A DNA stretch of 64,000 nt from Flavivirga jejuensis (GCF_030540765.1 NZ_JAUOEL010000005.1:186001-250000); one strand, 5' to 3'. Positions 9,288 to 17,920 are shown, numbered from the stretch's first letter. Translations and numbers: made by a program. The notes: generated by a model not told the origin, from the letters alone.

Positions 9288-10406
9288 ATGAAAATTATAA
9301 TTTCAATACTAGTTTTTGTTTTAGGTACATTTAATGTCACAAGTCAGATAAGTGCTGCTATTGAGAAATTTGCATTACCTGATAATTTAATGGAGTCTTC
9401 GGGAGCTATTTTTTTTAATAATAAACTCATTACTCATAATGATTCTGGGGGTGAAAACAAGCTTTTCGAATTAGATACTATTTCTGGTTTAGTTACAAGA
9501 ACAGTTACCATTTCAAATGCTACAAATGTAGATTGGGAAGATCTCACTCAAGATGATACGAGTATTTATATTGGAGATATAGGAAATAATAGTGGCCATA
9601 GAACAGATTTAAAAATTTATAAAATTAATAAGACTGATTTTGTAAATACCACCAATGTAACTGCCGAAACGATTGCCTTTAGTTATGCTTCTCAAATAGA
9701 TTTTACAGCTAATCCAAATAATACTGAATGGGATTCTGAAGCGCTTGTTTCTTTTGATGAAACAAACTTGTTATTATTTAGTAAAAATTGGGTTGATGGG
9801 ATAACAAAAGCATATTTGGTTCCGAAAATGCAAGGTGTATATGCTTTACCAATGTTGATTACCTCTTTAAATAGTGGCGGATTAATTTCTGGAGGCACTT
9901 ATAACCCATTAACCAAAAAACTTTTTTTAGTAGGGTATACTAATCTTTTACAGCCTTTTGTATGGGTTAGCGAAAATTTTAATGGGAGCGATATTTTTTC
10001 TGGCACAAATACACAAACATTACTTTCTTCATTTGGTTTTGAACAAACAGAAGCCATCACATTTGTTAACGAAAACAAGTATTTTATAACATCGGAATCA
10101 TTTAATATATCTCCTTTTTCAGATTATGCTAAATTAATTTCATTTTCAACCAATGATGTTTCCTTGTCTTCAGAGCGTATTACTAAAGAAAATGATATTA
10201 TGCTGTATCCAAATCCAGTAGACACGTTTTTGTATGTAGAAAGTAAAAATGTGGATTCTATTGAAATATATGATACTAAATCTGTTCTGCTTTACAAAGG
10301 AAATACTATAAGTGTTGATATGAGTATTTTTAATGAAGGTGTTTATATTATTAAAATTAATTTGAAAGATGCTACTTCACAGATAAAAAAAATTATCAAG
10401 AGATAA
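9288..10406 (+). CDS. Secreted T9SS cargo protein with beta-propeller-like repeats
   Basis: A 372-aa exported protein. The signal peptide MKIIISILVFVLGTFNVTSQ is followed by a 270-residue body with WEDLTQDDTSIYIGDIGNN and SGGLISGGTYNPLTKKLFLVGY, which look like propeller blades. The C-terminal 75 residues are a type A T9SS sorting domain: YPNPVDTFLYVE, then ...IYDTKSVLLYKG..., then FNEGVYIIKI and the basic end KKIIKR. It should be exported by Sec, then through type IX secretion and cell-surface anchored or released. It stands alone. The biochemical role of the propeller part is unknown. Confidence 0.82.
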   Translation: MKIIISILVFVLGTFNVTSQISAAIEKFALPDNLMESSGAIFFNNKLITHNDSGGENKLFELDTISGLVTRTVTISNATNVDWEDLTQDDTSIYIGDIGNNSGHRTDLKIYKINKTDFVNTTNVTAETIAFSYASQIDFTANPNNTEWDSEALVSFDETNLLLFSKNWVDGITKAYLVPKMQGVYALPMLITSLNSGGLISGGTYNPLTKKLFLVGYTNLLQPFVWVSENFNGSDIFSGTNTQTLLSSFGFEQTEAITFVNENKYFITSESFNISPFSDYAKLISFSTNDVSLSSERITKENDIMLYPNPVDTFLYVESKNVDSIEIYDTKSVLLYKGNTISVDMSIFNEGVYIIKINLKDATSQIKKIIKR

Positions 10407-10469
10407 TTTTTGCAATAAGCCCAGGGGTTACTTTGTTCTTTGGATTGTTTCTGTTTGGTGAAAAAATCT

Positions 10470-10477
10470 TAATTTTG
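10470..10477 (+). promoter_or_regulatory. dusB promoter, -7 box with -33 TTG
   Basis: TAATTTTG is an exact TAnnTTTG -7 box, with a TTG at 10445-10447 about 22 bp upstream serving as -33. Transcription would begin near 10483, ten bases before the GTG at 10493. This excludes the longer TTG-initiated reading from 10433 and decides the dusB start. Confidence 0.6.
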
Positions 10478-10492
10478 CCCAAAATTCACAAC

Positions 10493-11488
10493 GTGGTAAA
10501 AATAGACAATATCGAACTTCCAGATTTCCCATTGCTTCTAGCACCTATGGAAGATGTTAGCGATCCGCCGTTTCGAGCTTTATGTAAGGAACAAGGCGCA
10601 GATGTTGTGTACACCGAGTTTGTGTCTAGTGAAGGTTTAATTCGTAACGCTGAAAAAAGTGTTATGAAGTTGGATATTTACGAGAAAGAACGCCCTGTAG
10701 GAATCCAAATTTTTGGAGCTAATCTAGACAGTATGCTACAGACCATCGATATTGTTTCGGCTTCTAAACCAGATATTATTGATATTAATTTTGGTTGCCC
10801 AGTAAAAAAAGTGGTGAGCAAAGGTGCTGGTGCTGGTATTTTAAAGGATGTGTGTTTAATGGAGAAACTCACTGCCGAAATGGTAAAACGCAGCGATATT
10901 CCTATTACTGTAAAAACACGTTTGGGCTGGGATCATGATTCTATAAGAATTGTTGAAGTAGCCGAAAGATTGCAAGATGTAGGTTGTAAAGCTATTGCTA
11001 TACATGGACGTACACGCGCACAAATGTATAAAGGTGATGCCGATTGGAAGCCGATTGCTGAGGTAAAAAATAACCCTAGGATGCATATTCCTGTTTTTGG
11101 AAATGGTGATGTTGTGAGCCCAGAAAAAGCTATGGAAATGCGTGATGACTATGGTCTAGATGGTGCTATGATTGGTCGTGCCAGTATTGGGAATCCGTGG
11201 TTTTTTAAACAGGTAAAACATTATTTTAAAACGGGTGAACATTTAGCGCCTATTTCTTTGGCAGAACGTGTTGAAGCCGCCCGTAGACATTTACAAATGT
11301 CTATTGACTGGAAAGGTGAAATTTTGGGTGTTTTCGAAACGCGTAGACATTATACCAACTATTTTAAAGGCATTCCGCATTTTAAAGACTATCGCATGAA
11401 AATGGTAACTAGCGATCATTCTGCAGATGTATTTGCTGCTTTTGATGAGGTATTGGAGAAATTCTCAGATTATCAGTTTGTGGAGTAA
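10493..11488 (+). CDS. dusB: tRNA-dihydrouridine synthase DusB
   Basis: FMN-dependent reductase making dihydrouridine in the tRNA D-loop. The TIM-barrel start LLLAPMEDVSDPPFR, the catalytic Cys in DINFGCPVKKVVSKGAGAG, KTRLGWDH, HGRTRAQMYKGDADW and GRASIGNPW are all present. I chose the GTG at 10493 (product MVKIDNIELPDFP, 331 aa). It gives the family N-terminus and lies just downstream of a consensus promoter, whereas the upstream in-frame TTG would place 20 unlike residues ahead. Some Bacteroidota annotations call this protein NifR3. The gene is convergent with the LolC/E-like permease across a repeat-rich gap. Confidence 0.94.
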   Translation: MVKIDNIELPDFPLLLAPMEDVSDPPFRALCKEQGADVVYTEFVSSEGLIRNAEKSVMKLDIYEKERPVGIQIFGANLDSMLQTIDIVSASKPDIIDINFGCPVKKVVSKGAGAGILKDVCLMEKLTAEMVKRSDIPITVKTRLGWDHDSIRIVEVAERLQDVGCKAIAIHGRTRAQMYKGDADWKPIAEVKNNPRMHIPVFGNGDVVSPEKAMEMRDDYGLDGAMIGRASIGNPWFFKQVKHYFKTGEHLAPISLAERVEAARRHLQMSIDWKGEILGVFETRRHYTNYFKGIPHFKDYRMKMVTSDHSADVFAAFDEVLEKFSDYQFVE

Positions 11489-11529
11489 GGTTTGTTGTAT
11501 TTGAGCTTTTCCTGACCCTTCTGTTTTTC

Positions 11530-12240
11530 GACCCTTCCGTCTTTCAATTCTATGGAATTGAAATCCACCTTCCCTTGACAAGGGAAGGAACTGTTTACGA
11601 TTATATTTGTGGGCAATGATTTAAACTAGATAAATAACTCAAAATTATAACTCGAAGATTTAATATTATCTATATGTTGGTAATGTGTGTAATAAAGAAC
11701 AGGTGTTTTTTTATTAGTTGAAAAAGTAAACTAAGGTGTCAACCCTTCGGTCTTTCAATTCAATGGAATTGAAATCCACCTTCCCTTGACAAGGGAAGGA
11801 ACTGCTTACGATTATATTTGTGGCAATGATTTAGATTAGATAAATAACTCAAAATTATAACTCGAAGATTTAATATTATTTATTGTTGGTAATGTGTGTA
11901 ATAAAGAACAGATGTTTTTTATTAGTTGAAAAAGTAAACTAAGGTATCAATCCTTCCGTCTTTCAATTCAATGGAATTGAAATCCACCTTCCCTTGACAA
12001 GGGAAGGAGCTGCTTACGATTATATTTGTGGCAATGATTTAAACTAGATAAATAACTCAAAATTATAACTCGAAGATTTAATATTATCTATTGTTGGTAA
12101 TGTGTGTAATAAAGAACAGATGTTTTTTATTAGTTGAAAAAGTAAACTAAGGTATCAACCCTTCCGTCTTTCAATTTTATGGAATTGAAATCTACCTTCC
12201 CTTGTCAAGGGAAGGAACTGCTTAGAGATCATGTTTGGAG
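11530..12240. repeat. Tandem ~210-bp repeat array, 3.4 copies, with paired hairpins
   Basis: Units begin at 11530, 11741, 11949 and 12157 (periods 211, 208, 208), the last one partial and diverging after about 12240. Each unit starts CCTTCCGTCTTTCAATT. It holds two adjacent inverted repeats: TTTCAATTC/GAATTGAAA around TATG or AATG, and CCTTCCCTTG/CAAGGGAAGG around one base. About 150 bp of AT-rich spacer with near-identical sequence follows. No ORF runs through the unit. The array fills the gap between convergent dusB and the permease gene, so the hairpins could end transcripts from both sides. It does not fit CRISPR spacing. Confidence 0.85.
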
Positions 12241-12280
12241 TAATGATTTTGAATACAAATTCAAATTATAAATCGAAGTT

Positions 12281-12345
12281 AGCTCTCCTCCTTTTTTTAA
12301 GGAGGAGTGGATTTAGTTTTCATAAAAAAACTAAAGACGAGGAGG
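12281..12345. terminator. Hairpin-rich end of the dusB/permease intergenic region
   Basis: CTCCTCC and GGAGGAG pair around a T/A run at about 12283-12307, and a further GAGGAGG with T run follows near 12340-12350. The first stem-loop is a plausible intrinsic terminator for the minus-strand permease gene that ends at 12421 or for read-through out of the repeat array. Confidence 0.45.
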
Positions 12346-12420
12346 TTTTTTTTCCAGAAGGGTAGAGGCTCTTCTTCTCAGCTCAAAGCAAGCATCCCTC
12401 TTTATAGCAACTAACTCTAA

Positions 12421-13626
12421 TTAATAGTTTCGTACTAATGATTTTGAAATTCTTACTGACGCAATTTTGGAAGCAATAATACCTAAAACCGAAATGGTAA
12501 TAAATACAATGAAAAAGTTTTCGACCTTAATGGCTACTGGATAAGCTAGTGAAGCTGTGATCATGACCAAATCAAATGTTTTTTGAAGCACAGCGATTAT
12601 TAATGCAGCACCTAAACCTATAAAACCGCCTATAATACTCATTAAACTACCTTGAAAAAAGAAAATTTTACGAATATCTTTTATGGTGGCCCCCATATTA
12701 AAAAGCGTGCTTAAACTTCTCTTTTTATCAAGCATCATCATAATTAATGAGCCAATAACATTAAAAAAGGCAATGATTAATACCAAAGTGAATATTAAGT
12801 ATACAGCAAGGTTTTCGGTATTTAACATTTTGTAAAGCGCATCATTAAGCTGTGCTCTGTTTTTTAAAATAACTTTATCGCCTAAAACAGCTTGAATTTT
12901 TTGCTTAGCTGCATCCTCATCAACGCCTTCGTTAAGTTTAAATTCTAAAGCAGATACTTGATTTGGTTTATAATTTAAAAGGTTTTTAGCTAAATCTATG
13001 GAGGCATATACATAGGTATCGTTTAATTTTTCATTTATATAAAACACACCTACATTAACAGCTTTAACAGTGTTAAATGCATTCTCAACAGAAGTTATTT
13101 GCCCCTTTCCTGGTTTTGGCACATAAATACTTACCGTTTTTGTAAAATCTAAAATACCAAGAGATAAGTTTCTTGAAACACCCCAGCCTACTACAATTTG
13201 ATTGGATTTTTGGTCTAACCAATTACCTTGATCTATTTTAGAGTCTATATTAACTACGTTTTGATAGTGCTCGTCTACCCCTTTAATAACTGCTAAATAG
13301 TTTTTATCATTGGAGGCAATAGCAACACGCTCTTCAATAATTTTAGAAAATAAGGCTATGTCTTCTAGATCGTGTAATTTAGAAATATCATCTTTAGTTA
13401 AAATAAAAGATTTACCAATTGAAGCTTCAGCTTTTAAATCGGGATCGACAATACTAGAAAATTCAAGTGTAAAATCTTTTAAACCTGCAAAACCAGATAA
13501 TACAATAAATAATGATGCAGCACCTAATATAACACCAATAACAGCAATTATAGTTATAAAATTAATAGCATTGTTACTGCTTTTAGAGCGTAAATAACGT
13601 TTTGCTATATATAAAGGGAAATGCAT
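12421..13626 (-). CDS. LolC/LolE-like ABC transporter permease (FtsX family)
   Basis: A 401-aa inner-membrane permease. TM1 at residues 22-47 is followed by a large periplasmic MacB-type domain (about 50-260), then three TM helices of the FtsX domain near 275-300, 322-350 and 370-392. The N-terminus PLYIAKRYLRSKSSNNAINFIT is typical of lipoprotein-releasing permeases. In Bacteroidota such proteins are annotated LolC/E-like and would work with a LolD ATPase encoded elsewhere. It is followed on the same strand by nothing and preceded by rbfA 70 bp upstream, so the two may share a transcript. Substrate assignment is by family only. Confidence 0.87.
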   Translation of the reverse strand: MHFPLYIAKRYLRSKSSNNAINFITIIAVIGVILGAASLFIVLSGFAGLKDFTLEFSSIVDPDLKAEASIGKSFILTKDDISKLHDLEDIALFSKIIEERVAIASNDKNYLAVIKGVDEHYQNVVNIDSKIDQGNWLDQKSNQIVVGWGVSRNLSLGILDFTKTVSIYVPKPGKGQITSVENAFNTVKAVNVGVFYINEKLNDTYVYASIDLAKNLLNYKPNQVSALEFKLNEGVDEDAAKQKIQAVLGDKVILKNRAQLNDALYKMLNTENLAVYLIFTLVLIIAFFNVIGSLIMMMLDKKRSLSTLFNMGATIKDIRKIFFFQGSLMSIIGGFIGLGAALIIAVLQKTFDLVMITASLAYPVAIKVENFFIVFITISVLGIIASKIASVRISKSLVRNY

Positions 13627-13696
13627 GTTTATGTTAAGTAAAGAAAAATAAGTTTTGATTTAGAGCACATAATTTGAAGACTTTTTAAAAAACCGA

Positions 13697-14092
13697 TCAG
13701 GACTTTTTTCTTTTATCTAAAATTTTAGGGTCTTTAATAGGGTTTTCTTCTCCTTTTAGAGATTTTTCTATTTGGTCGATGTACTCTAAAGAGTCGTCCA
13801 CAAAAAATTCTAAATTAGGCATGCGTCTTAATTGATGCTTGGTACGTTGTGCTAATTCATGTCTAATTAAAGGGGTATTGGATTTTATACCTTCAAGAAG
13901 TTCTTTAGCTTTATTATTTGGAAAAATACTTAAATAGACTTTAGCTACCGATAAATCTACCGTTACTTTTACTTTAGACACCGATATTAATATACCATGC
14001 ATACCACCTTGTGTTGCAGCGCCTTGTAGTACTTCGACTAAATCACGTTGTAAAACAGATCCTATCTTTTTTTGTCTTTGACTTTCTTCCAT
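13697..14092 (-). CDS. rbfA: 30S ribosome-binding factor A
   Basis: A 131-aa KH-fold ribosome maturation factor. The family start MEESQRQKKIGSVLQRDLVEVLQ, then ISVSKVKVTVDLSVAKVYLSIFP and the C-terminal LRRMPNLEFFVDDSLEYIDQIE are all present. It binds 16S rRNA helix 1 during late 30S assembly. The gene is upstream of a LolC/E-like permease on the same strand, a pairing that recurs in Flavobacteria, and divergent from the epimerase gene. It has normal length with a basic tail (DKRKKS). Confidence 0.94.
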   Translation of the reverse strand: MEESQRQKKIGSVLQRDLVEVLQGAATQGGMHGILISVSKVKVTVDLSVAKVYLSIFPNNKAKELLEGIKSNTPLIRHELAQRTKHQLRRMPNLEFFVDDSLEYIDQIEKSLKGEENPIKDPKILDKRKKS

Positions 14093-14125
14093 AGTGCAAA
14101 AATAACGGATATTTAAAGATTATCT

Positions 14126-14133
14126 TACTTTTG
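14126..14133 (+). promoter_or_regulatory. Candidate -7 box upstream of the epimerase gene
   Basis: TACTTTTG fits TAnnTTTG and lies in the divergent gap between rbfA and the epimerase gene. It would give a leader of about 65 nt before the ATG at 14207. No good -33 TTG was seen. Confidence 0.3.
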
Positions 14134-14206
14134 ATTTATATAATTTGCATCTTAACTATAAATGTAGATTCTCTTTTTCAAGGGAATGACAAAAATAACA
14201 TTACAA

Positions 14207-14611
14207 ATGAACAAAATTGAACATATAGGAATTGCCGTAAAAAACCTTAAAGATTCTAATGACTTGTTTTCTAAACTATTTGGGAAACCCCATTATAAAA
14301 TAGAAGAAGTAAAAAGCGAAGGTGTTAATACGTCTTTTTTTAAAATTGGTGATAATAAGATTGAATTATTGGAAGCTACTAACGAAGATAGTCCGATAGC
14401 AAAATTTATAAGTAAAAAAGGAGAAGGGATTCATCATATTGCTTTTGATGTTAACGACATAGAAGCAGAAATTAAACGTCTTAAAAAAGAAGGTTTTAAA
14501 GTTTTAAATGAAAATCCAAAGAAGGGTGCAGATAATAAGTTAGTGGCTTTTTTACACCCAAAATCTTCAAATGGTGTTTTAATTGAGTTGTGTCAGGAGA
14601 TAAAGGGATAA
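14207..14611 (+). CDS. mce: Methylmalonyl-CoA epimerase
   Basis: A vicinal-oxygen-chelate enzyme that interconverts (S)- and (R)-methylmalonyl-CoA. The start MNKIEHIGIAVKNLKDS, metal ligand His in KIEHIG, Glu in IELLEAT, His-His in GIHHIAFDV and the final Glu in GVLIELCQ make up the usual HxxG metal site. From the ATG at 14207 the protein is 134 aa, the normal length. An in-frame ATG seven codons earlier (14186) is less likely. Flavobacteria use the enzyme in propionate metabolism with methylmalonyl-CoA mutase. Confidence 0.92.
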   Translation: MNKIEHIGIAVKNLKDSNDLFSKLFGKPHYKIEEVKSEGVNTSFFKIGDNKIELLEATNEDSPIAKFISKKGEGIHHIAFDVNDIEAEIKRLKKEGFKVLNENPKKGADNKLVAFLHPKSSNGVLIELCQEIKG

Positions 14612-14660
14612 TTTTTCTTGCTAGAAAATAAAATAAGTAGTAATATTGCACTCCAATTTG

Positions 14661-14734
14661 GGTCCCATAGCTCAGTTGGTTAGAGCACCTGACTCATAAT
14701 CAGGTGGTCCTTGGTTCGAGCCCAAGTGGGACCA
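14661..14734 (+). tRNA. tRNA with CAU anticodon, probably tRNA-Ile2 (lysidine) rather than Met
   Basis: A 74-nt cloverleaf. Acceptor GGTCCCA pairs with TGGGACC, D stem GCTC/GAGC, anticodon stem CCTGA/TCAGG with loop CTCATAA (anticodon CAT), T arm CTTGG/CCAAG with loop TTCGAGC, discriminator A. CCA is not encoded. Initiator features, such as three G:C pairs at the base of the anticodon stem, are absent. The acceptor has C4:G69 and C5:G68, which the lysidine synthase TilS uses to pick tRNA-Ile2; E. coli elongator tRNA-Met lacks them. I favour Ile2, while default software would label it Met. Confidence 0.85.
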
Positions 14735-14823
14735 CTTTTAGAGATTGTAAAGCCTTTTAAACGTTGAGTTTATAAGGCTTTTTTATTTATAGGGGACGAT
14801 TGAGGGGATGAATAAAATCATTT

Positions 14824-16287
14824 TTAATTACACTTTTTAATAATATTATTACAAATTTCAATGAAGGGCTTATTCAGTTTTCTTGATTCACCTGTTTTAT
14901 TATATGAGTATAATGCTTTTTCAGCATAATCTTTTGCTTTAATGCAACCTCTATTATTTGGGAATACTACATAGGTCAATGCTAATTCGTAATTAATATT
15001 TGCTTCGTAATTAATATAATCAAGGTTGGAATCGTCAAAAGAGATTAGGTGCTTTATGTATTTAAGGCTTTCATTAAATTCACTTATTGCTTCTGGATAT
15101 TGATTTGTTATTCTATGGAACCTGCCTTGAACTTGGTGAAAACTCTTTAAAATAATTATTTCATTTTTAGAGACTGTGGATGTTAGGTTTTGTTGAAATA
15201 TTTGGCTTGCAGAAGCCAATCCTTTTTGCGCCTGAATCAAATCTTTTTCTAATAAATCTTTTTCATATTTTCCTAAATAAGTTTTACTAACTTTTGTGAA
15301 AGTTTCTGCTTTTCTTAGCTTAAATTCTTTACTGGATGGGTTTTTTAAGATTTTATCATTTAGTAATTTAAAAGCTTTTTCAAATTCTTTAAAAGAATTT
15401 GTATAATCTTCTTTTTCAGAGTAGTCAGTGCCTGATATTTCTAATGAGTTTATATACTTAAAAAAAGTATCATCATCATATTTCTTATTTAAGCTTTTGA
15501 GTTTATAATACTTCGCTCTTTGCAAAAACAAACTAGTATCTCCTTCAAGTTTGCCCTGATTTGTTAATAAATATAAGTCATTATACACGGCTCCTAATTT
15601 TGAACTATATAAAGCAGAGGTGTCTTCATTTATGCTTTCATAAATCTCTATTGAGTTTAAATAATAAGTTTGTGAAAGTTTAAAATCATGTGAATGCGTT
15701 TTAAAATAGTACGCTAAATCGTAATAATTTGTTGCTCTTACCTTTTTGACATCTTCATCTTCTGTAGTGAATTTCTTAAATAAATTTTCTGCCTCTAATA
15801 AATAGTCTGAAGATTCTTTAGTTAAATTCCCTATATAAAATTCCATTCGTCCTAAATATGAATTACTTATTGCACGTACTTCAAAGGGGTTAGTCTCTTT
15901 AATTAATTCGGTAAAAATGGGGATAGCATTTAAAGTATCGTTGCTTAAATAATATGCTAAGCCTTTATTTAATTGTGATTTTGAGTTTAAGATGTTATCA
16001 GAAAGTAATTTGGCTAAACCGACCTTCGTAAGTCCATATTCTTGGTCTACATAGCTTTCAAATTTATCTGAAATATTTAATTGTTGAAACGCTCTAAAAT
16101 CATCAGCTAATTTTCGAATGCCAATTTTGTTTTCCGCTACTCCATCCATATTTTTTTCAATTCCATCGTCTTGTAGCTTAGTTTTTTTTTCACCCCGTAG
16201 ACGAAGTACCTGACTTCCTATTAAAGCTATCCCACCCGCTATAAATATTATCCAACCTATCATGTTGCTTGTTATTTTAAAGTTCAT
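14824..16287 (-). CDS. Membrane-anchored TPR-rich protein, unknown function
   Basis: A 487-aa protein with one N-terminal TM helix (residues 9-27, MIGWIIFIAGGIALIGSQV) and then a soluble region rich in helical pairs. Repeated patterns such as GLAYYLSNDTLNAIPIFTEL, FKEFEKAFKLLNDKIL and YPEAISEFNESLKYIKHL are TPR-like. There is no enzymatic motif. It starts the accessory region just after the tRNA and points towards it. It probably scaffolds protein contacts at the membrane; no partner is visible. Confidence 0.7.
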   Translation of the reverse strand: MNFKITSNMIGWIIFIAGGIALIGSQVLRLRGEKKTKLQDDGIEKNMDGVAENKIGIRKLADDFRAFQQLNISDKFESYVDQEYGLTKVGLAKLLSDNILNSKSQLNKGLAYYLSNDTLNAIPIFTELIKETNPFEVRAISNSYLGRMEFYIGNLTKESSDYLLEAENLFKKFTTEDEDVKKVRATNYYDLAYYFKTHSHDFKLSQTYYLNSIEIYESINEDTSALYSSKLGAVYNDLYLLTNQGKLEGDTSLFLQRAKYYKLKSLNKKYDDDTFFKYINSLEISGTDYSEKEDYTNSFKEFEKAFKLLNDKILKNPSSKEFKLRKAETFTKVSKTYLGKYEKDLLEKDLIQAQKGLASASQIFQQNLTSTVSKNEIIILKSFHQVQGRFHRITNQYPEAISEFNESLKYIKHLISFDDSNLDYINYEANINYELALTYVVFPNNRGCIKAKDYAEKALYSYNKTGESRKLNKPFIEICNNIIKKCN

Positions 16288-16419
16288 CCAAATAAGAATT
16301 AAATAAAGATTTGAAATTTATTGTAAGTAAATATACTATGTTAGTCAAAGAAATTAACAAATAGTTACAGAAATTTTATTTTGGAATTAACGTTTATTTT
16401 ATTCTTTCATTTTTCAATC

Positions 16420-16725
16420 TTAAAAATCATTTGAATTTTTATAAACCTCTATGATTGCTCTATGAATTTCATCTTCAACATTGTTTGATAAATATTTTAT
16501 AATCTCTTGACTAGTCTTGTCGTGATATTTAATAATAAAAAATCAAGCATAAAACCATATTCATTAGTAAATGATAGGTAAATATTATTTTCAAACTCTA
16601 AATGAACATATCCGTAATTATAGCCTTCATCAGATGTTATAAATTCAAAGTTGTTTTTGATAAATGTTGAATTTTTCTCTAATTTTTTTTGTCAGTAATA
16701 AGATAGAATTTATCCGTTACTTTTG
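16420..16725 (-). pseudogene. Frameshifted remnant of a small hypothetical gene
   Basis: Joining three minus-strand frames gives a coherent protein-like string. KVTDKFYLITDKK is followed by KNNFEFITSDEGYNYGYVHLEFENN and LSFTNEYGFMLDF, then YHDKTSQEIIKYLSNN and VEDEIHRAIIEVYKNSND before TAA at 16420-16422. Frame changes occur in the A run near 16685 and again near 16540. At least two indels thus break one gene. The family is not recognised. Confidence 0.55.
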
Positions 16726-16789
16726 TGTCAAATGATATGTTTTCAATAATTTTATTATTTATTTTTTTAAGTGTTTATGTTTTTATCGT

Positions 16790-17135
16790 CAAGTCTTTTA
16801 TAAAGTGGTAAAGTGTGTCTGTTTAAATCAATCATTTTAATGTTAATTACATGGTTATTGCGGTCTTTGTCTATTATTTTCTTTTGAAACAGCTTTAAGG
16901 TGTTTAAATTGGTCTGTAAACTCGGGAGTTGTATAAAAATCGGTATATAGTTCCGATACTTTTCTTGAGCAATTCCATACTTGGCATTTAATTGTTTTAC
17001 ATCAAAAGCAGATTAGGGTTTAAAATCTTTATTTCTTGGCAGTACTCCATTTTTTTTCTGAAGTGCTAGCCAATAATTCCACCATTTTTCAATTTTCCAA
17101 TATTTATTGGTAATTATGTGAAAATGAGGATTTCC
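16790..17135 (-). pseudogene. Remnant with HUH-type rolling-circle Rep-like motif
   Basis: On the minus strand the reading starting at 17135 gives GNPHFHIITNKYWKIEKWW, then LALQKKNGVLPRNKDFKP, an in-frame TAA, and SAFDVKQLNAK further on. The HFH (HxH) motif followed by hydrophobic residues and the block ...SAFDVKQLNAK resemble motif 2 and the following segment of rolling-circle replication initiators from small Bacteroidota phages or plasmids. The frame stays open to about 16790 as unfamiliar sequence, so this is a decayed or fused relic. Its 5' end is cut by the repeat beginning at 17137. Confidence 0.4.
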
Positions 17136-17136
17136 T

Positions 17137-17281
17137 AGCTAGTCCTCGTATGCGCTAGTGCTTCGTCTTTGACGAGTACCGTATTGAGTAAGCAATAAAA
17201 AGATAAACCACATTATAGCGATATAGTGTGGTTTTTTAGTTTAAATACTTTTAAGCTTAACGGTCTTAGCAAGGCTGTCAA
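17137..17281 (+). repeat. Left copy of the 145-bp island-flanking direct repeat
   Basis: Nearly identical to 48086-48229, in the same orientation: both run from AGCTAGTCCT through TGCTTCGTCTTTGACGAG and GAGTAAGCAATAAAAAG to GGCTGTCAA. It contains a terminator-like hairpin, AAACCACA/TGTGGTTT followed by T6. The two copies enclose the 31-kb accessory region with the cassette array. In both places a structured repeat of the CCGCTAGCG type follows closely (3 bp here, 57 bp at the right end). Confidence 0.85.
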
Positions 17282-17283
17282 CT

Positions 17284-17418
17284 CCGCTAGCTCGGAAATG
17301 TTTTCCGTGCCCGTAATAAAATAAAAGAAGGCTTTTGTAAAGAGGTGATAGCTTCATATAAGGGGCTATGTTTGAGATAAAGAATCTCGGATTTAAGGTA
17401 TAAATCCGAGCTATCGGG
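17284..17418 (+). repeat. Stand-alone structured repeat S1 (CCGCTAGC...GCTATCGGG)
   Basis: A ~135-bp element also found alone at 48287 and 59856 and as the 5' part of six larger modules at 29498-43925. It can form three hairpins in series: CGGAA/TTCCG, GAAG(G)CT/AGCTTC, and CTCGGATTT/AAATCCGAG (17386-17394 with 17402-17410). The last stem is CACGGATT/AATCCGTG in the large modules, an A:T to T:A double change that keeps pairing. Confidence 0.75.
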
Positions 17419-17599
17419 TTATTTAATATCTATTTCTGATTGTTACCAAAACAATTATTAGCCGTTAAACAATCAAAAAGCTTTTATTTATATAGAAGTG
17501 AAAAGCCCTTTTTTTTGGAGGCTTGATATTTGACTATTTTCCCTCAATAAAATTGAATAGTCAATTTTGATTACTCACAATCAAAAGGATATTTTAATA

Positions 17600-17920
17600 A
17601 GGTTTTTTCGATTGCTTTCTTAGAATGAATTTAGCAAGCTTCAATCTCTTTATCACAACATTTATATTTTTTATGTCTTTAAAAATCAACATAGTATCGG
17701 GTATTTCTCGATTATTTGAAAGTTCACAGATGTTGTATACTTCTTTTCCAATCTTACCTTTTTTACCTTGCGTAAAATAAACAGATACGAATTTCTCCTT
17801 TTAAGGGAAAGTAGCTACTCTTATATCGCCATGTCCCATTTCAATTATTTTAGAAATAGTTGCTTTACCTATTTTCTTATTGTTAGCTTTTCACCTAGTT
17901 TTTCATTAGTTATATATCAT
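17600..17920 (-). pseudogene. Decayed copy of the 108-aa hypothetical at 27701
   Basis: Aligned by eye to 27701-28027, this copy lacks a base in the T run at about 17889 (GCTTTTCACC against GCTTTTTCACC). It also has substitutions that break the reading, for example in the segments matching KIIEMGHGDIGVAAFPEKEK and at the 3' end. No frame runs the full length. It lies in the left arm of the 995-bp duplication. Confidence 0.7.

Noticed and set aside
10433-10492. Longer dusB reading from a TTG at 10433
   Set aside because: The promoter -7 box lies inside it and the extra 20 residues do not resemble the DusB N-terminus.
11530-12240. 210-bp tandem repeat as a CRISPR array
   Set aside because: The whole unit, including the would-be spacer, is repeated, so there are no unique spacers.
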